Source: Kordiimonadales bacterium IMCC3096
Lineage (GTDB): Bacteria > Pseudomonadota > Alphaproteobacteria > Minwuiales > Minwuiaceae
Length of the DNA stretch: 64,000 bases
Direction: 5' to 3'
NCBI GenBank assembly: GCA_016865035.1
Contig: CP018227.1
Span: 4,188,115 to 4,252,114, forward strand
In this document: one piece after another, positions 36,186-43,939 of the stretch
Layout of the letters: each line of letters begins with the position of its first letter
Position numbering within the stretch: the first letter of the stretch is position 1
Made by a program: the position numbers and the translations under genes
Notes under the pieces: model-generated
Told to the model about the DNA's origin: nothing
Seen by the model: the letters and a program-made list of their open reading frames with translations, nothing else
The model's database searches: none

Positions 36186-37297
36186 GCCCAGGCACGCCGC
36201 TTCAGATAGACGACCTGGCCGTCATCCGGGGCGGTGTTCGTCCCGATGAAGCTGGCCCAGTTGTCCTTGTACCAGTTGATGTAATCGACGAAGCCGACAT
36301 CAAGCGGATGGCTCGGACGGTAACCGATCAGGCTCCTGGCCTTGTCCACCGACAGGGTACCGCGTTCCGGCATCAGGCTGTCGCGATCATTGTGGCGCAC
36401 TTCGACGCCGGGGAAATGCTCCCGGATGATCTCCACCATCTCGTTCAGCGAACGGCCCTGGCCATAGGTCAGGTTGAAGATCTCGTTGGCGGCGTCGGGC
36501 GATGCCAGCGCCGCGATCACACCACCAACCAGATCCTGGATGTAGGTGAAGTCCAGGCAGTCGGTACCATCACCATTGATGGTCAGCGTGTTGCCGCGCA
36601 GCGCGTTCTCGATCAGCGCCTGGCCGACACGGCGGCTGACGCAGCGCTCCCCGTACAGCGCGGAGGGACGCACGATCGTGTAGGGCAGATCGAAGACCTG
36701 ATTGTAGGCGATCACCATCTTCTCGCCCGCGAACTTCAGCGCGCCATAGATGCCCATCGGGTTGCAGGTGGTCTCCTCGTCCACGATGCCGTCGGCAAAG
36801 GTGCCGTAGACCATGGAGGACGAGAAATAGACGAACCGCTGCACGTTCAGGCGCGTGGAGCGCGAAGCGTCCAGCGCGTTCTCCAGGGTCCGCAGCGAAT
36901 GGTCGAACGTGGAGTACGGGTCCTTGTTCGAGCGGTTGGCGTGCGAAACGGCAGCCAGATGCACGATGTAGTCCGGGTTCAGGTCTTCCAGCGCCTCTGA
37001 CAGGGCATGGTAGTCACGGGCATCCGCCTCGATGAACGGCACCTGGGCCTGATGCAGCAGGTTCATCCGCTGCTTGATGAAGTTCAGATAGATCTCGCCG
37101 TTCGGGTTCGTGTAACGCTCCCGCTCGATGGCGTAGTAGTTGTTGACGCCAAGACTGTCGATCACGGCCACTTCGACGCCGAGCGACTTCATCTTCAGCG
37201 CCATGTTGTGGCCAATGAACCCGGCACCGCCGATGATCACGACCTTCTTGCCGGTCAGTGCCGACTGCTCTGTGTGAAAGTTGGTTTCAACGGACAT
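36182..37297 (-). CDS. NAD-dependent epimerase/dehydratase (extended SDR)
   Basis: A 371-residue extended short-chain dehydrogenase acting on nucleotide sugars. The Rossmann motif is GGAGFIG at residues 23-29, and the catalytic Tyr184/Lys188 pair sits in YGALK with SSSMVYG upstream. The overall look is of a UDP-hexose(uronate) 4-epimerase rather than a 4,6-dehydratase, but this distinction is uncertain. If it is a dehydratase it would be the LegB- or PseB-like first step. It is overlapped at its start by 11 bases of the aminotransferase gene. Confidence 0.9.
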   Translation of the reverse strand: MSVETNFHTEQSALTGKKVVIIGGAGFIGHNMALKMKSLGVEVAVIDSLGVNNYYAIERERYTNPNGEIYLNFIKQRMNLLHQAQVPFIEADARDYHALSEALEDLNPDYIVHLAAVSHANRSNKDPYSTFDHSLRTLENALDASRSTRLNVQRFVYFSSSMVYGTFADGIVDEETTCNPMGIYGALKFAGEKMVIAYNQVFDLPYTIVRPSALYGERCVSRRVGQALIENALRGNTLTINGDGTDCLDFTYIQDLVGGVIAALASPDAANEIFNLTYGQGRSLNEMVEIIREHFPGVEVRHNDRDSLMPERGTLSVDKARSLIGYRPSHPLDVGFVDYINWYKDNWASFIGTNTAPDDGQVVYLKRRAWA

Positions 37298-38534
37298 CGT
37301 GCAAAGCCTTCTTCATGGCGTGAATGATGAAATCCATGTCGTCATGGTTCAGATGCGGGCCGACGGGCAGCGCGATGGAACACCGGCTGATCTCGGTCGC
37401 ATTGGGAAAGTCCTCCGCGCGGAGGCCGTACTTGTCGCTGTAGTAGGCCAGTGCCGGGACCGGGCCGGGGTAGTAGACACTGGTGCCCACGCCCTGTGCG
37501 TTCAGCGCCGCCGCAACGTCGGAACGCCGCGATGCCCGGGCGCCCTTCAGCACCACCGACAGGCAGTAATGACTGCTCTGGAACCGGCCATTGCTGGACT
37601 GGAACAGGTGCAGACCGTCCAGTTCCTTCAGCCCGGCCTCCAGCCGTTCATAGTTGGCATGACGCGCATCCAGGAACCCCTGGACCTGCTTCAGCTGCTC
37701 GATCCCCATCGCCGCCTGCATCTCGTTCATGCGGTAGTTGAAGCCGAGCTGGGTGACGTCATAGACGCCGGGTTCCTTGCGCTCCGTCACCGTGCGGTCC
37801 AGGCCGAAGGCCTTCTTGCGGCGGATGCGTTCGGCCAGCGCGTCGTCACGGGTCAGGACCATGCCCCCCTCCGCCGTCGTCATGTGCTTGACGGGGTAGA
37901 AGGAGAAGCAGCCCATGTCGCCCATCAGACCGGCGTGGATGCCGTCCAGGTAGGTGCCGACGGCCAGCGCCGCGTCTTCCATGACGAACAGGCCATGCTT
38001 CGCGGCAATGGCGTTGATGCGCACCATGTCGACCGGCATGCCCAGGTAATGGACGATGGAGATTGCCTTCGTGGCGGGGGTGATCGCCGCCTCGATCCGG
38101 TCGATGTCGATATTGCCTGTTTCCGGTTCCGCATCCACGAACACCGGCTTCGCGCCGACATATTCGACGGCGTGCGCGGTGGCGGTGTGGGTCTGTGCGG
38201 GCACGATGACCTCATCCCCGGCCCCCAGACCAAGCTGGAAATAGCCGAGATGCAGCCCTGCGGTGCAGGAGGAGACGGTGATCGCCTGCCCGCCATTGGT
38301 GAAGGCGGCGAAATCCTCCTCGAACTTCAGGGCACGGGGACCGTGAACCAGGATCGGGCTTTCCAGCACCTCCAGCACGGCACGGCGCTCGGCCTCGCCG
38401 ATGATCGGACGGCCGAAATGGATCTGGCGGAAAGCGGAATTGTCAGAGCTGCTCGACAGCGATGGACTTGCCGGTGTGAGCGGCGCGTTCGATGGCGAAA
38501 CAGACGGCGAGGGAGCGGAATACGTCATCTGCAC
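37287..38534 (-). CDS. DegT/DnrJ/EryC1-family sugar aminotransferase
   Basis: A 415-residue PLP-dependent aminotransferase for keto nucleotide sugars. The PLP lysine is Lys216 in SFYPVKHMTTAEGG; VMEDAALAVG carries the pyridine-nitrogen Asp. It would use glutamate to put an amino group on a C3 or C4 keto sugar. The first about 33 residues are Ser/Pro-rich and are encoded wholly within an overlap with the 3' end of the oxidoreductase gene; no ATG, GTG or TTG start exists closer to the conserved core, so the extension is probably real. Its partner may be the epimerase/dehydratase or the Gfo/Idh enzyme. Confidence 0.92.
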   Translation of the reverse strand: MQMTYSAPSPSVSPSNAPLTPASPSLSSSSDNSAFRQIHFGRPIIGEAERRAVLEVLESPILVHGPRALKFEEDFAAFTNGGQAITVSSCTAGLHLGYFQLGLGAGDEVIVPAQTHTATAHAVEYVGAKPVFVDAEPETGNIDIDRIEAAITPATKAISIVHYLGMPVDMVRINAIAAKHGLFVMEDAALAVGTYLDGIHAGLMGDMGCFSFYPVKHMTTAEGGMVLTRDDALAERIRRKKAFGLDRTVTERKEPGVYDVTQLGFNYRMNEMQAAMGIEQLKQVQGFLDARHANYERLEAGLKELDGLHLFQSSNGRFQSSHYCLSVVLKGARASRRSDVAAALNAQGVGTSVYYPGPVPALAYYSDKYGLRAEDFPNATEISRCSIALPVGPHLNHDDMDFIIHAMKKALHDVR

Positions 38535-39441
38535 TCACCTCCGGCGCGCGGTCATGCAGCACCGCGTCCACGAAATCATGTAACAGGTCACCCTTGTCGA
38601 CACCGGGATAGGCCTCCCTCATTGTTTCCGGCCTTCTGCCGGGATGCCGATCACGGTAAACAAACGCACTTTCCAAACCGTTAACGAAACTGGCGTTCGT
38701 GCCGTAGACCTCCAGCTTGTGGAAATGCGGGTGCACGCAGCCGCCGTTGCAGCCGATCTTCGCGACCATGCCGCTCTCGAAACGGACCAGCGCCTGCACC
38801 AGGTCGAAGTTGGCAAAGGCGCTGTCGGCGGTGGCGATGCGGTTGCCCATGGCGGTCACTTCCACCGCGCGGTCACCGGTCAGCCAGAGCACCAGGTCGA
38901 TCATGTGGACCGCGCCCCCCAGCACCAGGCTGTAGCCCGGCAATTCACCGCGCCAGCCGCCCAGCAGCTTGTGGATGCGGCCATACTGGTAATCGGCGTC
39001 GATGTGGAACAGGCGGCCATAATCCCCTGCCGCGATGTCAGCCCTGAGCTTCAGGAAACGGGGACAGCGGCGCAGGATCAGGTTCGAGGAGATCTTCAGG
39101 TGCGGCTTCTGGTTCAGTTTCGCCCGGATCTGGCGCGCATGGTCGATTTCCAGCACCAGCGGCTTCTCGACAAAGACATGCTTGTCGGCGTCCAGCGCCC
39201 GCATCACCTGCGCGAAATGATCCTGATCGTGGGAGGCGATGGAGACGATGGAAACGTCCGGGTCGTCCAGCACGGCATCCGCATTGTCCGCGATTTCCCG
39301 GTCCGGGAAACGTGTGCGCACGTCAGCCCGCTTGGTGGGACAGAAATCGGCCAGTCGCGTGACGCGGCATTCGGGATGACGTTCATAGCCACCGATATGA
39401 CGTTCACCTACGCCCAGGCCGATGATCCCCGCCTGGATCAT
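38443..39441 (-). CDS. Gfo/Idh/MocA-family sugar oxidoreductase
   Basis: A 332-residue NAD(P)-dependent oxidoreductase. The N-terminal Rossmann segment IIGLGVGERHIGGYERHPE and the EKPLVLEIDHA motif with its catalytic Lys define the family. In WlbA-type pathways such enzymes oxidise C3 of a nucleotide sugar before a DegT aminotransferase acts, and here that aminotransferase is the next gene with a 92-base overlap. An inositol- or glucose-fructose-type activity is the alternative but is less consistent with the operon. Overlaps the cytidylyltransferase gene by 4 bases. Confidence 0.88.
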   Translation of the reverse strand: MIQAGIIGLGVGERHIGGYERHPECRVTRLADFCPTKRADVRTRFPDREIADNADAVLDDPDVSIVSIASHDQDHFAQVMRALDADKHVFVEKPLVLEIDHARQIRAKLNQKPHLKISSNLILRRCPRFLKLRADIAAGDYGRLFHIDADYQYGRIHKLLGGWRGELPGYSLVLGGAVHMIDLVLWLTGDRAVEVTAMGNRIATADSAFANFDLVQALVRFESGMVAKIGCNGGCVHPHFHKLEVYGTNASFVNGLESAFVYRDRHPGRRPETMREAYPGVDKGDLLHDFVDAVLHDRAPEVSADDVFRSLAVCFAIERAAHTGKSIAVEQL

Positions 39442-40139
39442 GACGCCACCTGGCCCGTGGTCCGGGGCAGTTCGGCGAGTTCATCCCAGCGATAGCGCCA
39501 TGTCGGCGCATTCAGGTCGCGGGCGACGGCGCGAAAGCGCTCGAAGTCCTCTTCCGTATCCACCACCATGGAGGTCTCGCCACTGTCGAACCGGGAAGTG
39601 ATATTGACGATGCGATAGCGATCCGGGCTGCGGTAGAACCAGGGGGTCACATGCTCACGGTCCGACGCGTCGGTCATCTCCGCCTCTGCCGACAGGAATG
39701 CGTCCGAAGACACCACCTCGACCGACTGCCCCTTGGGGAAGGTGCGCGGGAATACATTGGTCACGACATCGGCACCGCCGTTGCGGAACCGGGTTACCGC
39801 ATCATCAACCAGCCGCCGGTCGATCAGCGGGCTGTCGCCGGAGACCCGGACGAACGCGCGGACGGGGAAGCGTTCCAGCACGGTCCGGAAGCGCCCGGCC
39901 ACATCGTCGAGCGGCCCGCGTATCACGGGCACGTTGCGGGCGGTGCAATGGGCTGCCAGCGCGTCATCCAGCGCGTCGTCTGACGTTGCCACGATCAGCG
40001 GGCGGGCAACACGACAGCGCTCCAGCGCATCCAGCGTGTAGTCGATCAGCCGACGCCCTGCGACGGGGCGCATCACCTTGGCCGGACACCGGGTCGATCC
40101 GGTGCGGGCCTGGACGATGATCGGGACCAGGTCATGCAT
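39438..40139 (-). CDS. Cytidylyltransferase (NeuA/SpsF-like)
   Basis: A 233-residue nucleotidyltransferase of the acylneuraminate cytidylyltransferase family. The N-terminal IIVQARTGSTRCPAKVMRPV is the NTP-binding loop and VRVSGDSPLID the metal-binding region. It would activate the nonulosonic acid as its CMP form for transfer. It resembles SpsF-type members more than classical NeuA. Start at 40139 overlaps the end of the TPR glycosyltransferase gene by 8 bases; the reading frame continues upstream but is the shadow of that gene. Confidence 0.88.
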   Translation of the reverse strand: MHDLVPIIVQARTGSTRCPAKVMRPVAGRRLIDYTLDALERCRVARPLIVATSDDALDDALAAHCTARNVPVIRGPLDDVAGRFRTVLERFPVRAFVRVSGDSPLIDRRLVDDAVTRFRNGGADVVTNVFPRTFPKGQSVEVVSSDAFLSAEAEMTDASDREHVTPWFYRSPDRYRIVNITSRFDSGETSMVVDTEEDFERFRAVARDLNAPTWRYRWDELAELPRTTGQVAS

Positions 40140-41940
40140 CGCTGCGTTCCAGTGCCGGTTCCAGACCCAGCCGCCGACCCGTCGCGATGCGGGCCGCCTT
40201 GCAGGGGACGGCCGGCCATTCGGCGCGGTTGGTGGCAACGAATATCTCGGCCTTCGGGAACCATGGCTCGATCCCCGCACCGAAGTGGAACCGGTCAGGC
40301 TTGTGCAGCAGGGTGACTGTCGGCACGCCCACCGCGCCCGCGATGGCGACAGGCGACGACGAAATGGACACCACGAAATCCAGCGCAACCGTATAGGCCG
40401 CTGCTTCGTCGAGTTCGTTGCGGCGGTCGATGTCGTCCCAGTCATGCAGGTCGATGCCGAATTCCGTCTTCAGACGGGCGCGATCCTCGCTGGCGTCCTT
40501 GTACATGACGTCGATGAAGTGCGCGCCCTTCGACGCCAGATCGAAGAACGGCTGAAAGTCGCTCAGCGACATGTAGCCCTTGGAACGGATCGGGGTCACG
40601 AAGCCGCCGGACCAGCAGAGACCGACCTTCGGCCCCTCCCCCAGCGCATCGAACCGCGCCTTCCAGAAGGCCACGCGCTCCGGGTCCGGCGTCAGATAGC
40701 TGTCGCCGCGCCGGAAGCTCTCCATGTCCGGACGCAAGATGCTGAAGAGGGAACCGGAGGGAATGAACAGGTCCGGCTTCGGAACCTCTTCGTCCTTCAG
40801 CCAGCCATAGTGACGGTGGATCTTGTTGTTGGACCGGAAGGTGACATGCCGGTGCACCGTTGCCTGCGGGAAGGAACGCTGGAACCAGCTCACCAGGCGG
40901 CGGTCGCATTCGATGATGACGTGACCGGCCAGGTCGATGACTTCCTGGAAGGCACTGGCGAAGATGATGGCGTCGCCGATACCCTGTTCGTCGGAGATCA
41001 GCAGGGTCTTGTCGGAAATGTCCTCGCCGTGCCAGCGCGGCAGGTCATGGACGAAGACCACGGAGTCACCGCGGCGACGGTCCAGCCGCCATTCGTATTC
41101 GGCCCAGCCCTTCTCCAGGTTGCCCGTGCCGAGCAGTGACGAGGCATAGTTGAAGCGGGTATCGGCATCGTCGGGACGCATGCTCACCGCCTTCTCCAGA
41201 TATGGCAGCGATTCCGCGAAACGCCCCTCCGCCGAATAGGCATGGCCGATGTTGGCGTAGGCGATCTCGAATTCCGGCGCGAGCCGCAGCGCCTCGTCGA
41301 AGAACGGGCGGGCCTGATCGGCACCCTGCGCCTCCGCCACCGTGACGGCCAGCGCCTGCCAGAGTGTCGGATCCTCGACCTTCGTCTGCACCGCGAACTT
41401 CAGGGTATCGATGGCGGCCTCATAGTCACCGCCCGCGCGCTTCGCCGACGCCATCGCAATCGGGCCACGGCTGTCGTCGGGTGTGCGCTGCATGACCAGC
41501 GCGAACATGTTCTCCGCCGCCTTCAGCATGCCGAGGTCCTGCGCCAGCAGGCCGATGCCATAGATGATCTCGGGATCCTCGCCGGACACCTTCAGTGCCT
41601 TCTCCAGCACGTGCACCGCCGCCTGCACCTGCCCTGCGTGCCGCAGGTTGTTGCCCAGCACCAGCAACGTGTCGGCATTGGCCGGGTCAAGCACATGCGC
41701 CTGCAGGAATTCGACCGCCGCGTCGTCGAACCTGCCCTGCCCGGCGAACCTGCTTCCCTGCCTGAGGTGCTGAACCGCGCGCTTGAGGTCGGCGCGGGAA
41801 GGCTTCCGGTCATCATCGACCGTCTGCAGCGTCGCCATGATCTGATAGGTCCCGGCCTGCATGATGTTGCGACCCAGGGTCGGAGCGTCCTGACGCAGGC
41901 TGGCGTCCGAGTTCTTCTTGCGCGCGGCGTTGCGGGCCAT
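40132..41940 (-). CDS. TPR-domain glycosyltransferase, FlmG-like flagellin glycosyltransferase
   Basis: A 602-residue two-part protein. Residues about 50-275 are a tandem array of tetratricopeptide repeats (for example EIAYANIGHAYSAEGRFAESLPYLEKA). Residues about 290-600 form a GT-B-like glycosyltransferase domain with ISDEQGIGDAI and the C-terminal DFVVSISSSPVAIAGAVGVPTVTLL sugar-nucleotide site. Caulobacter FlmG has this architecture and binds flagellin through its TPRs. First gene of the eleven-gene operon and divergent from flbT, which supports a flagellin target. GAGAGG precedes the ATG. The FlmG assignment rests on architecture and context. Confidence 0.83.
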   Translation of the reverse strand: MARNAARKKNSDASLRQDAPTLGRNIMQAGTYQIMATLQTVDDDRKPSRADLKRAVQHLRQGSRFAGQGRFDDAAVEFLQAHVLDPANADTLLVLGNNLRHAGQVQAAVHVLEKALKVSGEDPEIIYGIGLLAQDLGMLKAAENMFALVMQRTPDDSRGPIAMASAKRAGGDYEAAIDTLKFAVQTKVEDPTLWQALAVTVAEAQGADQARPFFDEALRLAPEFEIAYANIGHAYSAEGRFAESLPYLEKAVSMRPDDADTRFNYASSLLGTGNLEKGWAEYEWRLDRRRGDSVVFVHDLPRWHGEDISDKTLLISDEQGIGDAIIFASAFQEVIDLAGHVIIECDRRLVSWFQRSFPQATVHRHVTFRSNNKIHRHYGWLKDEEVPKPDLFIPSGSLFSILRPDMESFRRGDSYLTPDPERVAFWKARFDALGEGPKVGLCWSGGFVTPIRSKGYMSLSDFQPFFDLASKGAHFIDVMYKDASEDRARLKTEFGIDLHDWDDIDRRNELDEAAAYTVALDFVVSISSSPVAIAGAVGVPTVTLLHKPDRFHFGAGIEPWFPKAEIFVATNRAEWPAVPCKAARIATGRRLGLEPALERSDA

Positions 41941-41995
41941 GCCGAAACCTCTCGTACCGGATTGATCAACAGTCCCGCATTCAGCCCTGTCAGGC

Positions 41996-42010
41996 TTAAG
42001 AAACGTTTAA
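41996..42010. promoter_or_regulatory. CtrA-type binding site
   Basis: TTAA-N7-TTAA, the consensus half-sites of the alphaproteobacterial cell-cycle regulator CtrA, lies 56 bases upstream of the TPR glycosyltransferase start and 160 upstream of flbT. A second, degenerate copy (TTAA-N7-TCAAC) is at 42062-42077. In this GC-rich context chance occurrence is low. Which gene it controls is not determined. Confidence 0.65.
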
Positions 42011-42102
42011 GGCGGCCCGTCAGATGATCCTGATCCCCCGGAAATCCGGTTGCCGGTAGCGTTAACGATAATTCAACCAGCACGGGGGCAAGGTTCGTTC
42101 AC

Positions 42103-42118
42103 GGTCCGCAGACGGACC
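42103..42118 (+). other. Short hairpin upstream of flbT
   Basis: GGTCCG-CAGA-CGGACC is a perfect 6-bp stem with a 4-base loop about 50 bases before the flbT ATG. It may be in the flbT leader or be an operator; no regulator is known. Confidence 0.4.
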
Positions 42119-42169
42119 CGTCAACAGTTCGCGTCAGAAGGCGGTCGGTAGTCCGGCCGGAAAAAACGA

Positions 42170-42574
42170 ATGGCCCTGAAGCTGACCCTGAAACCAGGGG
42201 AGAAATTCGTGATCAACGGTGCCGTCATTGCAAATGGCGACCGCAGAGCCACGCTGGTCCTTCACAACAAGGCCTCGATCCTGCGGGAGCGGGATATCCT
42301 CAAGGCCGACGATGTCGATACGCCCTCGAAGCGCATCTATTTCGCCATCATGTCGATGTATCTCGACGAAAAGGTCCGACCGCGATTCTACGAAGAATTC
42401 GTCATGCGCATGTCGGAGTTCATGGGGGTCCTGACCGATCCCGAAGCCCTTTCCACCTGTGTCGCCGTCAGCCAGTGCGTCATGGATCGTCAGTACTACA
42501 AGGGTCTGACGCTCTGCCGGAAGCTGCTCGATTTCGAAAGTGAGAGACTGCATCATGAGCCTGCAAGCGTATAG
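42170..42574 (+). CDS. flbT: Flagellar biosynthesis repressor FlbT
   Basis: A 134-residue FlbT. The N-terminal LTLKPGEKFVINGAVI and the core NKASILRERDIL are diagnostic. In Caulobacter FlbT binds flagellin mRNA 5' leaders and couples flagellin translation to hook assembly; it is cytoplasmic. It overlaps flaF by 20 bases and stands opposite the FlmG-like gene. No flagellin gene is in the window. The ribosome site is weak (CCGGAAAA). Confidence 0.95.
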   Translation: MALKLTLKPGEKFVINGAVIANGDRRATLVLHNKASILRERDILKADDVDTPSKRIYFAIMSMYLDEKVRPRFYEEFVMRMSEFMGVLTDPEALSTCVAVSQCVMDRQYYKGLTLCRKLLDFESERLHHEPASV

Positions 42575-42911
42575 CCGGACCCAGCGGGTCGCCGAGAACC
42601 CGCGTGACACCGAATACCGCCTCTTTGCCGACATCACGCGTCAGTTGATGCAGGTGAAGGACACCCCCCGGCACGACCGTGCCGTCGTCGATGCGCTGTA
42701 CCGCAATCGCCGGCTCTGGAGCACCCTGCTGAGTGATTGCAGCCGCGACGAGAACGGCCTGCCGGATGCGATCCGTGCCTCAGTCATCTCCCTGTCGCTG
42801 TGGGTGGACAAGTATTCCAGCGCCGTGATGCGCGGCGGCGAGAGCATCGAGCCGCTGATCGAAATCAACCGCACGATCATGGAAGGCCTCGCCCAGCGCC
42901 CCGCTGCCTGA
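42555..42911 (+). CDS. flaF: Flagellar biosynthesis regulator FlaF
   Basis: A 118-residue FlaF (AYSRTQR at the N terminus, then ALYRNRRLWSTL). FlaF promotes flagellin synthesis and secretion in alphaproteobacteria, acting opposite FlbT. The ATG at 42555 lies inside the end of flbT, so the two are co-translated. Followed by a strong hairpin. Confidence 0.95.
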   Translation: MSLQAYSRTQRVAENPRDTEYRLFADITRQLMQVKDTPRHDRAVVDALYRNRRLWSTLLSDCSRDENGLPDAIRASVISLSLWVDKYSSAVMRGGESIEPLIEINRTIMEGLAQRPAA

Positions 42912-42937
42912 GACCTTCAACGACAACCGGACGCGTT

Positions 42938-42976
42938 TGCGCCGTCGCGCGGGGGACCTCCCGATGCGACGGCGCA
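42938..42976 (+). terminator. Probable terminator after flaF
   Basis: An 11-bp perfect stem (42938-42948 with 42966-42976) and a 17-base loop begin 26 bases after the flaF stop. The following T-run is short, so it may be a weak intrinsic terminator or an RNA-stabilising hairpin. Confidence 0.55.
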
Positions 42977-43063
42977 CTGCGTTTCACCAGGGAATCGCGT
43001 CTTCTGCCCGCCATCACCGACCCGCACTTGCGATGCAGCGCGGGGCAGTGAACAATCCCCGCC

Positions 43064-43930
43064 ATGCGCAACGCCACCCCCCTTGATCACCGCCGCCATC
43101 CCTACCGCGACGACCTCGCCGCCGAATATCTTCGGGGTCAGGTAGAAGCCGCGCGTTTCGTGGAACCGGTCACCGCACGTGTCGTTCGGGAAACCCTGTC
43201 GATCCAGGCGCGACCTGAACCGCAGGCCATGCAGATATCCGAGCTGCTGTTCGGGGAGGATGTGGCCGTCTATGAACAGCGCGACGGCTGGGCCTGGGTC
43301 CAGGGGCACCTGGATGGCTATGTCGGGCATGTCCGGCTCGATGGCCTCTCCTTCGATGACGCGGCCCCACCGACCCACATGGTCAGCGCCAGACTCAGTC
43401 ATCTGTTCCGGAACCCGACGATAAAGGACCCGCCCGTCGGCCGGGTCACGCTGGGTGCGCGCATCAGCATCGTCGCCGTCGAAGGCCGGTTTGCGGTGCT
43501 GGCGGACGGTCGCCACATCATGGCCAACCACATCCGGCCCCTTGATGCGCCGGAGGCTGACGTCGTCGCCGTGGCCCTGCGCAACCTCGGCGCGCCCTAT
43601 CTCTGGGGGGGACGCAGCAGCCTGGGCCTCGATTGCTCCGGCCTGATTCAGGTGGCCGTGCAGGCACTGGGCGGGACGCCGCCGCGCGATTCGGACATGC
43701 AGCGCGACGAACTCGGCCAGGACGTGGCGAAACCCGCCGACATGCACGATCTGCAGCACGGGGATCTGGTGTATTTCCCCGGCCATTGCATGATCGCGGA
43801 CGGCGCGGGCCACCTGATCCATGCCAACGCCACCCACATGATGGTGACCCGCGAACCCGTCGAAACCGTCTTTGCCCGCACCCGCGGCGGCTATGGATCC
43901 GTGACCCACGTCCGGCGCTACACCGTCTGA
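43064..43930 (+). CDS. NlpC/P60 family peptidase
   Basis: A 288-residue protein with an SH3-like N-terminal half (about 40-165) and a C-terminal NlpC/P60 cysteine peptidase domain. Catalytic Cys191 is in GLDCSGL, the His is His241 in GHCMIADG and the third polar residue is His253 in HLIHAN. Such enzymes hydrolyse D-gamma-glutamyl-diaminopimelate or related bonds in peptidoglycan. There is no signal peptide, as in many alphaproteobacterial homologues. Upstream ribosome site is weak. Confidence 0.9.
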   Translation: MRNATPLDHRRHPYRDDLAAEYLRGQVEAARFVEPVTARVVRETLSIQARPEPQAMQISELLFGEDVAVYEQRDGWAWVQGHLDGYVGHVRLDGLSFDDAAPPTHMVSARLSHLFRNPTIKDPPVGRVTLGARISIVAVEGRFAVLADGRHIMANHIRPLDAPEADVVAVALRNLGAPYLWGGRSSLGLDCSGLIQVAVQALGGTPPRDSDMQRDELGQDVAKPADMHDLQHGDLVYFPGHCMIADGAGHLIHANATHMMVTREPVETVFARTRGGYGSVTHVRRYTV

Positions 43931-43939
43931 AAGCGCGCC

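Noticed and set aside
40140-40445. Upstream extension of the cytidylyltransferase frame
   Set aside because: It lies inside the TPR glycosyltransferase gene in another frame, and the NTP-binding loop begins right after the ATG at 40139.
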